Shown here piece by piece: positions 1 through 11,700 of a stretch of DNA of 64,000 bases. This stretch comes from Phoronis australis (Eukaryota > Phoronida > Phoronidae), in NCBI GenBank assembly GCA_002633005.1, contig NMRA01000058.1, positions 577,247-641,246 of the forward strand, written 5' to 3'. Position numbers and translations under genes: made by a program. The notes beneath the pieces are model-generated. The model saw only the letters and a list, made by a program, of their open reading frames with translations, searched no databases and was not told where the DNA came from. Within the stretch, counting starts at the first letter, position 1. Each line of letters begins with the position of its first letter.

Positions 1-1698
1 ACAGATATTTTGAAATCATGGTTGTCGCAGAAAACAAATAAATATACGTCTCCAGATATTCAAAATGAAGCGATCAAACTGATGGCTTTAAAAGTTCTCC
101 GAGAAATAGCGTCGTGCATTCGCGGCAGTCCTTATTTTAGTATACTGGCAGACGAAACTACTGACGTGTCTAATAGCGAACAACTCGTCGTTTGTATCCG
201 ATGGGTAGACGAATCATTACAACCCCATGAAGATTTCATCGGATTTCGCCGCTTGGAATTGATGGATGCCCAAACAATTACGTCACTTCTAAAAGACGCA
301 CTGTTGCGGATGAACTTGTCTTTAAGCAGATGCCGTGGTCAATGCTATGATGGTTGCAGCACAATGAGTGGGTCCAAAAATGGAGTCGTTGTCAACATTA
401 AACAGGAAGAACATCGCGCCCTGTACACACATTGTTATGGCTGCTCAGATAGTATCAAACGATGCAAGCTGATGGCAGATGCTTTAGACACCACGTACGA
501 AATTACCAAACTGATAAAAAATCTCCCAAACGTGACGCACAGTCAAAAATCTTTGGCACAGTTGAATAAAATACGAGATGCGTTGCTTGACGACAGAGAA
601 GTGGGTAATATTCGGCAACTGTGTCCAACGAGATGGACCGTGAAGGCTGACGCTCTGAATCGTGTGATAGGTAACTATGATTGTTTACAGGAACTCTGAT
701 CCTGGGGAGTCCAAAATTGCAATGATTCAGAAATGAAAGCGAGGATACGTGGAATTCAGTCTCACATGACACAGTTTAGTTTCTTTTAGGGTTTAGTACT
801 TTCAGAGCGCCTGTTGGTGCATGCTGACAATCTGAGTACAACTTTACAAAGCGTTCAGATGTCCGCGGCTGAGGCTCAAAAGATTGCCAAAATGACCCTT
901 ACTACATTAGAACGGATGAGAAACGACAGAGAATTTAAAAACTTCTGGGATGAAGTCCTAGCTTGTGCAAAGGATCATCACGTCAAAGATCCTGGTCTCC
1001 CTAGACGCAATAGAAAACCCGCTAGATACGAAACAGGAAATGCGCCTCCGGAGTTTTCTTCGAGTCCAGAAGATTATTATAGAAGAATTTATTTTGAAGC
1101 TCTTGACAATATCATTGCATCAATACGGGACAGGTTTGATCAAGAAGATTACAAAATTTATATGCAGTGTGAGGAGCTGATACTCAAGGCGGCAAAAGGG
1201 GAAAACTTTGAAAATGAATACCAAGATGTTATCAGTTTTTATGAAGATGATTTTGATTCAACACTGCGCTGTCACCTGGCTACGTTTGGGGCCAATTATG
1301 CACAGGATGGTAGTCAAGAGGTAACATTGTCTCGTGTTGTGGATCATTTGCAGAAATTATCAGCCGGTCAAAAACACTTGATCGAAAATGTAATTAAACT
1401 AGCAAACTTGCTGTTAGTGATGCCTGCAACAAATGCCAGTAGCGAACGAGCATTTAGTGCTCTTAGGCGTGTTAAGTCATATTTACGTTCCACAATGGGA
1501 CAGGGGAGGTTGAACCATTTAATGTTGCTCCATGTTCACAAAGACATGTGCGATAAGCTAAATTTGGTGGATGTGGCAAACGATTTTGTACGAGGAAGTG
1601 AAATGCGAAAGGCACAACTCGGGGTTTTTACCACGTTAGACTTAGCTGCAGCCCGAGTTCCTGTGTGCAGCAGGGCAACGTCCACTGATTTATGTTGA
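1..1698 (+). pseudogene. hAT-type transposase relic (ZMYM1-like, DUF4371 plus hAT dimerisation region), 5' end outside the window
   Basis: Frame 1 is open from the first base and reads as the body of a hAT-superfamily transposase of the kind often annotated 'zinc finger MYM-type protein 1-like'. Seen: a DUF4371-like stretch (ADETTD at about codons 50-55, the CYDG motif, CPTRW at about codons 209-213) and a C-terminal hAT dimerisation region (about codons 460-520, with NASSERAFSALRRVKSYLRS). Two stops interrupt the same frame: TGA at 697-699 and TAG at 787-789. There is no frameshift, and the sequence between and after them still reads as family protein. After the HCYG motif (441) the reading jumps to SDSIK, short of the His/Leu/Asn-rich residues expected there. 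The final stop is 1696-1698 and AATAAA follows at 1705-1710. The N-terminal zinc-finger part lies upstream of the window. The element is inactive. Confidence 0.9.
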
Positions 1699-1704
1699 AG
1701 AGTA

Positions 1705-1710
1705 AATAAA
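1705..1710 (+). terminator. AATAAA polyadenylation signal after the hAT relic
   Basis: A canonical AATAAA lies 7 bases after the last stop of the transposase relic, in the right orientation to end its transcript. Confidence 0.5.
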
Positions 1711-4700
1711 AACATTTATAATTATTTCACACCTTCATTCTTACTGTTCAGCAAGAGTAATCGTATGAGCGGCATGTATGTTGCTCCAAAAATTTCCAGT
1801 CAATCTTAACAAAAAATTAACTCTAAAAGTACAGCATCTGTTACACACCTTATTATTAGTAGACAATTTTTTTCATATAATTCAAAACGTACCTAGTGGT
1901 TGCAGTAGTTCATTTTACAGCGTTGATATATACACCCCAGTGCAACGCAATGGTTTCGAAATTAGAAGTTACGTATCGACCAGGGTCGGTGCCCCCCAAT
2001 AATTTTTACCTTCCTACGGGCCTGCTTGTATACATGTTTTGTTGTTGAACAGACTCATTGCTAATTGAATCATGAAATGTATTCAAATATGAAGGTAGAG
2101 AATTACTTTTGAGGGTTTTTGTACAAACATTTGGTACGTGCACTTACTCTGTAATTTTATACGGATAACTTTTCCAATTTACAATGAAAGTGAATTGAAT
2201 TGTTTTAGCGACTGATTGGTATTCTCAGTTTAGATAGTTTAACGTGATGTGAGAACGACTGGCTTAGCTATAACAATGAATGTCATAAACAAATCATTTT
2301 TCATTGCAATAAATATATTCATTCGAGGTTTCAACAAAAACGTTTGACAGAAAATAAACCTACTTGCGCTTACTGCCATTGGCCAACTCTGAATTACGAT
2401 CAGTAGGAATTGACCTTGCTCTCGATTCTTGACAACGATATACACTGTACCGACACTAGCCCCGAAGCCTTCAAGAAGTACGTGAGACAGTGTATTTATC
2501 GCACTCGCGTTCAGATATAACACAAACGCCAACAAATTCAAAAGATTTTTAACAAGCTGTGATGAAAATGTACCAGCCAAATTAGTTAAATTCATTTAAA
2601 TGCTTCTACTCTAAGAGAGAAAACTGTAGGCTGTAATGCTTGATAAATTACTATTCTTGTTTTTGTTCATTTAATGGAAGTGTAAAACTGGTAACATTCA
2701 CTTTCTTATGTTTTTCTTGCAATTTTAAAGCATTTTCGCATGTTATTTTGTTGTGGAATGGCATCAAAGTATATACAATAAAGAATTTTGTAGATACACA
2801 AAATCATGGTTCTTCAAAAGAGCCAACGATCACTAGAATAGACGATGATATGGAAGCTAGCCTGAGATTGTATGGTATTTTTTATTTCTGGCGAAATGTG
2901 TGGGCGATGCCTACGTGCCGGAGTGTTTAACATAAATCTATGATGAGAAAATGCAATGCCTTAAATCGGAAATGTACATTAAAATCGAACAAGTGGTTCT
3001 GATTACAATATTTGTGCATGGTTGATACCCGTCGACCTGTTATGGACAGGAGTTTTTTTAAAAACTAGAGGTCGTGGAATCACACAGTTTCAAGGCATTC
3101 TGGTTTCTTTCGCTGCCAACATGTTTCAGTGTAAATACAGTGTAGTACAATGCAAACTGCGACAAACATGACTTACAAAATACTTAAACAACGCAAGAAA
3201 TGTTCTCGAGATGACGAAAACGTTGTCAGGTTTTGTTGAATTCCTTTATAAAAAACTCATTTGTACCGAAAACTGTGCATGCTTATGCCTCTGGTATGAC
3301 GACAGGTGCTCGTACTAATGCCGAAAAGCCAAAGCAATGGAGGAAGGGGGTTCTTTATCTACGGACAGGTCGTGAGTGAAAGACTTCGCATTCAGGGAAA
3401 AACGGCATGGTGTGGCGATGACAAATAGGCATACGCCTGCTCTTCTTGCATGCACTCATGTGGATCCACGACTGCTATTTCAGCGACTATTGAAAGTGTA
3501 AAATACAACAGGAAAACTTTGTAAACCGGTTTGAAGTTGGTGGGATAAGTGTCCGCATCCTTTACTGAAGGTCAGGGGTTCAAGTGTCATTGGGGCAGTG
3601 ATGCCCGTATGTCGTTCATCATGTTTCCACAAGGCCACTTTTCAGTATAGATGGCGCTGTGCCAGAGGGTAGTCTGCCTCAAAAGGTGAGGGGATGCGCG
3701 GCATATTCGGGCCGAGAGGTGGGAATTGGTAATCACTGAAACAATTCTATATTTCCGTTCGAACGTTTTGCGAAGCGTGGAGCCCTGCAAAACATATTTT
3801 AAAACATGAGAAAATTTTACAACCAATGCAGTCATTGTCTAAAATTAACACTTCCACGATTAATTGAACGACAACCCGAGGTGGCCAAAAGGAATTCTGT
3901 TGTGTTATTGTTTACTCCTAATCATGGACGAAGGTGACCGTGCACGTGGCTGCACTAATCACAGGAAGGGTAAGAGGCCGCTTTTAAACGAGAGATGAGT
4001 TGTCAACGCGTCAGTTGTCAGCTCCAGTAGAGAACATGACAAATCAATCTAGCACATTTTGCATACTCCTGTTTATAAAGAAAATATCAGCTATGAGCTT
4101 AGGTTTGGCTATTATGGTTTCAGTCCATACATGTTTGAGCGGCCAAAGACCACCATTTATATCTACTATTACTTCAAATTTAAAGATGAGACGGAATGCC
4201 AATATCGCTAAACAACTTTTTAGGATTATTTTTCCGACCCTTTCAAACAACCCATTAACCTTTTATCAGTTCCGTTGTCACCTTGTTCTCAAGACCATCT
4301 ATTACCTTTAGAACCCCACCCCATATCAGGGTGGTCAGTAGGGGTGACTATGTTCACACCTGAGTAAAAACGCATAGTTCTGTTTTATAATGTTTTCAGA
4401 AAACTTTATGACCCTGCTCAGCAGAAGCATAATCCAAAATTGGTGCTACCAAAATTATACAAGTTGTAAAATCCAAATTGTAGTTATTGCGTAAAGTTGA
4501 ACATATGCAAGCCTCGGTCAATGTGGTTTCATGTTTTTTGAAGCTGAGGTATTAATGAAATACAACTCCTAAATATTTACTCCCTAAATATTTATTCGAT
4601 GTTTTACGTTTACGGTTAACATGCTTGTTAAACTGCAGCACTAATTCTGTCATTCATTTTATCCGGACGTCTGGTCTCTGGTTGCCACTCAACAATCTAA

Positions 4701-6426
4701 CGTGTACAAACACAAACAAGGATGAACACAAAACAAGACCGCCAAAAGCAATTATGTAGATATGGGTGTAACTGGGTTATTGGGAATGTTGGGTGGACTT
4801 GTTCACAGGTGCAGTCAAAACAATCATATTTTTCAATACCTATCACACCAGTTAACCTGCCAAGGTTAAAAGCGCTAACTGAAAAATACTCCTTTATTAG
4901 TTCAATTGTTTGGAAAACGGAACGAATTTCGTCAGTTCTTAGGCATCACTGAAATAGGAAAATAGTCACATCAATGGTGTCAGGGTACGGATGGGGGGAA
5001 TATTTTAAACACGGGTGGTAGATAGATGGATAGAAGAATGGATAGATGTTTTTTGGTAAATCTCACATACAGTAAAACACGAACATATGTAAAGTAAATG
5101 AAGCACTGAAATAAGACGAGGATGACTAAAAAAGTCTAGGCATTGCCGACAAACCCCCATTAGATGCATAAAACACCATTGTCGTTGAAGGAGGGGAGGT
5201 AGTAGGATCTGCATGAATGTTTATAAACAATCCGGCCAATCAGAGCGCGCCTTGCAAACCGTGATAGAGGAGGTAACATGTAGAGTAACGTAAGGTAAGT
5301 CGTTGCAAGAAACCGATGGCACTGCAAACAGGTGTTGAAGAAAACTATTTACTTGTCAATTTGCAGAAAAGTCCCTCGATTATTCCAAAAAATCTAAGAC
5401 ATTTCGTCCTAAAACAATACGACTGGAGCGTGGCACGAAATACGCCAAGTTTGTAAATTTCATGACGGTCGGACGAAAAATAAGATTTTGAGTACGTTTC
5501 TTTGATTACGATTTCGTGGTCAGAAAATTATTCAGTGTGTCTATTTTTTGAAGTTGCGAGTAGTAAAACGAAATGAATTAAGTTTGGCGCTTAAATTTTA
5601 TTTTTCTTGATTTATAGCAGCAAAGACTTCCATAGCAAACCGAGGACAGGTCTCGAGTTTCACAAAGTCTCTCACTAAAGTTTGTTTCGTCGTCACTCTT
5701 CAAATTTTACTTGAGTGAATACAGTTCGGAGTAAAGTTCGCCTAATTAATTTAAGACTCTGAGTAAACTGGTGACCAACGACCGACTAGATCATTTTCAA
5801 AAACCTAAAATATACTTAATCTCTCGTCAAGAGGCATAATTTTCTTCGGCACAACACAAATGAAATATAATTAATTCACTCTTTTATTTGGAAAAATGTC
5901 ACGCTTACTGCCAAAGACTCAAAATTTTCGTTCTCCTTCAGTAGTGTTGAACGTTCTAGGAAGAAAATGCAAGGGCACATTCAAATGATGAATAAATATT
6001 TTTATTTCAGGAACTGCGAATACAAAAAATAGAAGATGGTGCTCTTTGGTTCTTTTTGAATATTAGATAATTATTAAATTTAATGTTGGGTCTCGAAATG
6101 TGTGTGCATGTGTGCAAGTGTACGTGCCAAATTAGTCATATCTATTCCTTCACGTATGTGTCTGCTTGTATGTCTTATTATTGGAAATAGAATGTGTAAA
6201 AAAGAACAAGGACTCTATCACCATCGACACCCTATCCAGAAAATGGTATGCATCGTCAACTAGCCATACACGTTGGCCGTATCGAGCCAAACCAAGGAAA
6301 TGTGTTTCTGTCGGATCTGTGACAGGCGAATCTGTTGTGTAAGGACAATAATTATGACAGAGTAAAAACTTCTCTCAACGAATACCAGGGATCTTCAATA
6401 CAGTTCATACTTCTGCTGCTGTAGCA
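1711..6426. other. Intergenic stretch, no gene supported
   Basis: AT-rich sequence with only short, composition-driven open frames. A loose GATA/GATG-type simple repeat lies at about 5015-5046. The frame from ATG 3318 to a GTGAGT at 3372 could be a short first exon, but nothing downstream supports it. Confidence 0.5.
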
Positions 6427-6659
6427 CTGGGGGCCCGTTCCAAGGAAAGTGACTTAGCTAAGCCAAATTTTAAATTTCAGTCAATTCTAAGACCAAAAAA
6501 ATTGTCTCAAGTTCGTCTCAAGAAAGAGATTTTAAGTTTGACTTAAGTTTTTGACTTAAGATTTGTCTTAATTTGGAAGTTTCAAAGTTTTGAAGTTGAT
6601 ACAAGTTTTACACTTAAGTAAAAAATGAACTTAAGTCGGTTTCTTGGAACGAGCCCCTG
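6427..6659. mobile_element. MITE with 'GTTCCAAG' terminal inverted repeats
   Basis: The ends are imperfect inverted repeats of about 20 bp: CTGGGGGCCCGTTCCAAGG at 6427 and the complement of CAGGGGCTCGTTCCAAGAAA at 6640-6659. The 233-bp body is rich in CTTAAGT/ACTTAAG repeats and has no coding capacity. No target-site duplication could be seen. Confidence 0.7.
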
Positions 6660-8736
6660 ATATGTACAGTTGTTATTTATTTATTAAATACAGTTTGAAT
6701 GACCCAACATATATTAGGTTTATTTTATCTCTCGTAGACTTCTGAATAGACGGTTCACGACGTCGTGAAATTTCCCTCCCCCTCCTTCTTTATCATCCGA
6801 CGTTCGTTCCTTTCTCGCTCACCTTCCCTCACCTCTAACAACTAGATACTGCCCTATCTGACACCCCTATATATGCTGCACAAACTATTTCTGTATGCTG
6901 TTTAATTGTTTTGTAAGATTGAAACTAACGCTAATGAAAAGTAAAATTTTCTGGCTTTATTTGAATTAGAAAAAATAACATTTTCATGGAAACACTATCC
7001 TAGATAAGTAACATTACATTTCAATTTGAACATGTCTTATAAAGCTGCAATACCGACATTTGAGTTGAGAATCTACTTATATTTTCTGAAATCTCTAACG
7101 ATTCAAACGTGCCTCAGTATTCACTACTTGTATGAATTCGCCAATGATTATGCTTGAAAATGAGGTGTTGGGTCCAAACCACAAATGGTTCTACACGTTT
7201 TGGACATGCGCACTTTCACGTTTGCTTTGATAAAATTGATGCATAGATGAGGAATTGTGTCCTAAACAACAATTCACAACAATCATTTTTGACTCGCCGA
7301 CAGAACACGGGCACAAGAATGTAAGTCACGGTAGTCAAGACAATAGTAAAGACGATACTGCGTTTTTGAAATAGCGAAACATTGCTACTGACTTAAATGT
7401 TATTGTTAAAAGGCCTTTAAAAATATAAAAACTCAGACAACAGTCTTGTCTACAACCAGACTTGCAACCTTTGACGAGGCAGACGAGGAATACCTGCACT
7501 TGAATCACTCTCCCAGGACAGGCAGGTGAACCCTGCACATTTGATTGGTTCCCTTTGACGACTAACCTATCGAATGTCTCAGTCGATCGACTCGGCTGAA
7601 CTGGTATAGTGAATCAAGTGAAAATAATGGTGGGTTTTTCGTGACTAAAACATCATCTTTGGAAATCACTTTAATTGACCAGCAGTTAACATTTAAATGC
7701 ACAATAGATAATTGTTATTTCTAAAATAGCCAAAAAAATCTATTTGAAAGTTGACTACACGAAGTATTCAATAAATACTTATTTAATTAATTATTCTTAT
7801 AACAATGTTAAACAGTGTTAAATAACACAACCATGGGATGTCGACGAGGTGATTAAATAACTTAGATGAGGGTCTACATAAATTTGAAATCCTGATGAGA
7901 GAGAACTCAGGAATATCGCTCGTCACAATCACTTCCCATTAAGTCTACATGAATGCGATCAAACCTGGCTCAACGCATTTTTAGACCTTACAGTGTTTGT
8001 CACCACCATTGCGACATAACTACCGATTGGTGCAGACAACGTGGCATTGGAAATTGTGTTGGTTGTAATGTAAGGGGTTATCTTACAAGCGCGAGACCAC
8101 TAATTAGGTGAGTGAGACAAGAAAGTAATAGCAACTCAGACGTTAAAGTTCAAGTCGCTTTCCAGTTCCAAGAGGTAACTTCCCATAAGCATCTGCTTTT
8201 AAGTCCACACGCACATTTTTTTCGGAAATCCTTAAAAAGATCTATGCTTTCAGTCCAGTTTTGTCGTCTGTAATTGGGTAAAGTGCCACTTCTTTGGCAC
8301 CCGGCAATAAGTCAGGGGGACGTTCCGAGTGAGCAAGGTTGGCGATCCTATAGATTCAAAGTGTTATCGGTAGTCTTGCTGAGCAGTCGAGGTCCTCCAC
8401 TTCCAAGTCCTTCTTGACATTTTGCATAAACTCACGAGCTCTCGTGCATCCAAACGAGGTCAAGCCTTGGAAGTAAACGTTCCGTTGACTTCTAAGGAGG
8501 ACGATTGCCTTCTCTAACAACATGTCTAATTAATTCACAAATAGCACCATATTAAAAGCAATCGTTCACATATACCCTGAATACGTCCATTGCAGTTTAT
8601 GAGATGAGAATTGTCTCAAATTCGAAACCATCCGCGCTACTCGGAAATCACACGCACGAATCGATTTTGGTGTTCTTGCGACACGATCACAGTAAATGAG
8701 GTAGTAGCCTGAACCAACCAGGACTGGTGTAATCGC
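6660..8736. other. Intergenic or 3'-flanking sequence of the SEA/sushi gene
   Basis: Apart from the dispersed repeat at 7151-7298, no gene is supported. The minus-strand 3' UTR of the SEA/sushi gene must run into this segment. I see no nearby canonical AATAAA on that strand; an ATTAAA (minus) occurs near 7783. Confidence 0.4.
7151..7298. repeat. Dispersed repeat, copy A (partner at 35065-35210)
   Basis: About 148 bp, starting TGCTTGAAA and ending near AACAATCATTTTTG, it is clearly related over its length to 35065-35210 in the same orientation. Internally it shows two diverged half-units (GAGGTGTTGGGTCC... and GAGGAATTGTGTCC...). There are no obvious terminal inverted repeats. Confidence 0.75.
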
Positions 8737-11700
8737 TTAGCCAACATCACCGGAACCCTCTGAAACATTGAAAACATTGGAATTTAGTTAGCATAATCTG
8801 TCCCCTAGGCTGTTGACTATTTGACAGACATAATGTTTTTCATAATGCCAATTCATAAAAAGCGTTTACAGTGCAGTGATGCAAAATGAACTGATTTCAT
8901 TAAGTAAGACTTGAAACAAAACAGCCATTGGTTGGTAGTTTGGTTTTCGTGTGCATTTTCATGTTATAAACGTATAAGCCTCACCTGGAGGCAGTGTTGT
9001 GGTCTCGATATTGCACTCCAATGACGACTCGTATACAGGAACTAGCCACACCCAGTCGCCAACGCCTGCGTTGACCTCTACACACTTAAGCCTTGACTTC
9101 TGGCCGTTGATTTTGCCTGCAAAATACCGCAAATCCAGTTTAATTACTCAATAAAAGAGGTAAATTCAAGCCTGAATTAGTGAAATATCGTCGTGTAATT
9201 AACAGGTTAATCAAATTCCTACGACCATGAAGAAATTCACCTTTATTCCATGTATTGTTTGAATAAGCTCATCAAATTACCTGTTAGAAAACAAACTTGT
9301 GTTTTTGTTATATGTTCTCAAACAAAGCAATGTCTTCCTATTTTATGCTTCGCATTGTGGCTTCTTACTACAAATTCATTCACATTTGGACCTTACCTTG
9401 AAGCGTGTAGCCCAATGGACAGCTGAAATCGCATATTCCGTTTCTAGAGTTGATATTGGTTGAGCTAGAGTGAGAACAATTCCACAAGATGGCGGTGTTA
9501 GGAATTCCAGCAGACTGCACTTGATTAGGTAGATTGGGAAAATCGGAGCACAAAATTTCTGTAAAAAATTCAAAAGCTAAGTGTTTGAGATCAATGCAAC
9601 CAAAAAGACCACGTCAAAAAATTTTCACAATACCCTTACTATGGCTGTGTCTCACCTCAACGTTGATCACGATTCTCAGTTCACCGGCGTATTTGCACTT
9701 TCAGTCACGTGGTGTGTTATTATACCTTGCATGCACATACATCGGTTGCAACAAAATGCAATAAGGCCCCTACGCGGGCGACTCTGTTTCCATGGCTGAA
9801 ACCGAGCCCGCCATGACACGTAAACTTTTTAAGCTTGCTCTGAAGCAACGAAATCACAGGTTCGAACAACTTGAAGGTGAAACCGATTTAACTGTAAGTG
9901 ACCTAAATCAAAAACAGTTTTTAGCAGAAGGCGTGATCTTACAATCAACAAATGCCACGACATTTAAGACAAAATCTTTCGTTACCTGTTGACGGCGTAA
10001 CGCTGATGGTTGACTCGTTCGTAGTGGTCTCTTGAAAGAACCTGATGAGTGGCTTGTTGGAATCTTGACTCCGCTGGGTGGCACTGGTTATTACACTCTC
10101 TACTAGATTGGCCACGTCCAAGTTCTCATTTTCCGCTGTTGAGACCTTTTCCTGTGTTACTATTGGCTGCAGGAGGCCTCGATTTAAATCTAGTGAAAAT
10201 GAGGCCACCACCGTTCCCGTGGAAGACATGCTGTGGAGAAACGGAAGTAAAAAGTGAAGAGTCGCGTGATTACTTTATGGCAGCAGAGTGCGCCAAGACA
10301 GATGAATACGAAGATTGTTTTTCATCTTTACATAGCTTCAACTTTGCCGTTATTACTTTAAATTCATAAAAACAAATGCTCTCCATTTACCTAAGTGATT
10401 GCAGGACATCTTAGTCTAGCTGCAGGTTGAACCATTTGTTAGCTTGGGAACCAATATCTTAGAACGATACCTTAAGTGTGCCAATATATTGCAAAGGATG
10501 ATGGCAATATACTTACGTGAAACTAACAACGGTACAGTTCTTTAACGCTTCGCTGTCTGACAATAAACTGAATGACTCTCCAATCTGCAATTCACAATCA
10601 AGAGGGCTATGTTAACGACAACTTTCGTCACCATGCATCTAATTTGATAAATATTGTTTTAAAAATTAATTATAACCCATGAAACTATAATATATATTTT
10701 GAATATTGATGATCACAGAAACTATGAGCCCGAAATTAAAGACCAGCCACTAATAATACGTGACCTTTTTCTTGTCTTAGCTGTCAAATCCAATCTAGAG
10801 GAGACGGCAGTGTGGCGCAATTCTTTTTCTTCCAAACGCTCTTCTCCACAGACGGCATGCTATCTGACCTCTGATAAACGTTTATTCTCTATTAAAATTC
10901 ACAAGTATGTATGGAATCTTTTCTTGCAGTCTCTAAATCATTAAGTGTGAAGGAGTTCCAGAAAACAATTACGTACCCCTTGATCACAAAGTTCCTTCTC
11001 TAGCTTTTTGAATTCGGCACTAGAAGTGTTCAAGAGATCCGATGAGAAATTCAGCTTGTTCAGAGCTATTGAGCCCTGGTAGGTTGTGATATCTGAAATT
11101 AAAACGGCCACAGGATTATGAAGACATTTCTACTCTCAATAGTTTAATGAGGAGTCAGAAAAATGTACTTACAGAAACCAGATTTCGAAGTTTATTGTCA
11201 ATGTTAAGTTTGATGCGATATTTCTAGTAACTACTGCCGATTTACGTGTATGCGTCACACTTCTTGAATTTCATTTCTCGTTACGCAGGAAATATCGATC
11301 AAGAATGTTTGTCATCATTAGAGGGAAGCCGTCTCTCAAACCACTTGCTTTGTATCAAATGCCGTTGCCTTTATGAAAGCGCGAGGTGTTCTTTTCGCTA
11401 ACAAGAAAATTTCAAATCCCTTGGCGGGAGCATCAGTAAAGATTGCCACGCATTAGCAAAACGATTTCGCTTTCTAAATTGGCTAGCAAACTCACCGTCA
11501 GGCGCCGCTGTTGTAGTGATTATCACTTGAGTATCCTGCTGTTGGCTTGCTCTACCTAATAAGGCTGTGAACAGAGAGACAGGATTAGTGAAGAGCGCAA
11601 ATCTTGCAAATTTGTCCAGAAGTTTACGTCGGAAGCTACTGCAAAACATCATTCTGAGCCTCAGATTTTTGTTGAACTCCAAAGTCGGCGAGTTAATGAA

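Noticed and set aside
1710-2640. A CDS on the minus strand at 2239-2595 (118 codons, hydrophobic)
   Set aside because: No start context, domain or splice evidence. Leu/Phe/Ile-rich composition is expected from AT-rich DNA.
7335-7538. Possible further exon of the SEA/sushi gene (Cys-rich minus-strand frame)
   Set aside because: The acceptor lacks a pyrimidine tract, and the gene already has two better last-exon choices near 8.7 kb.
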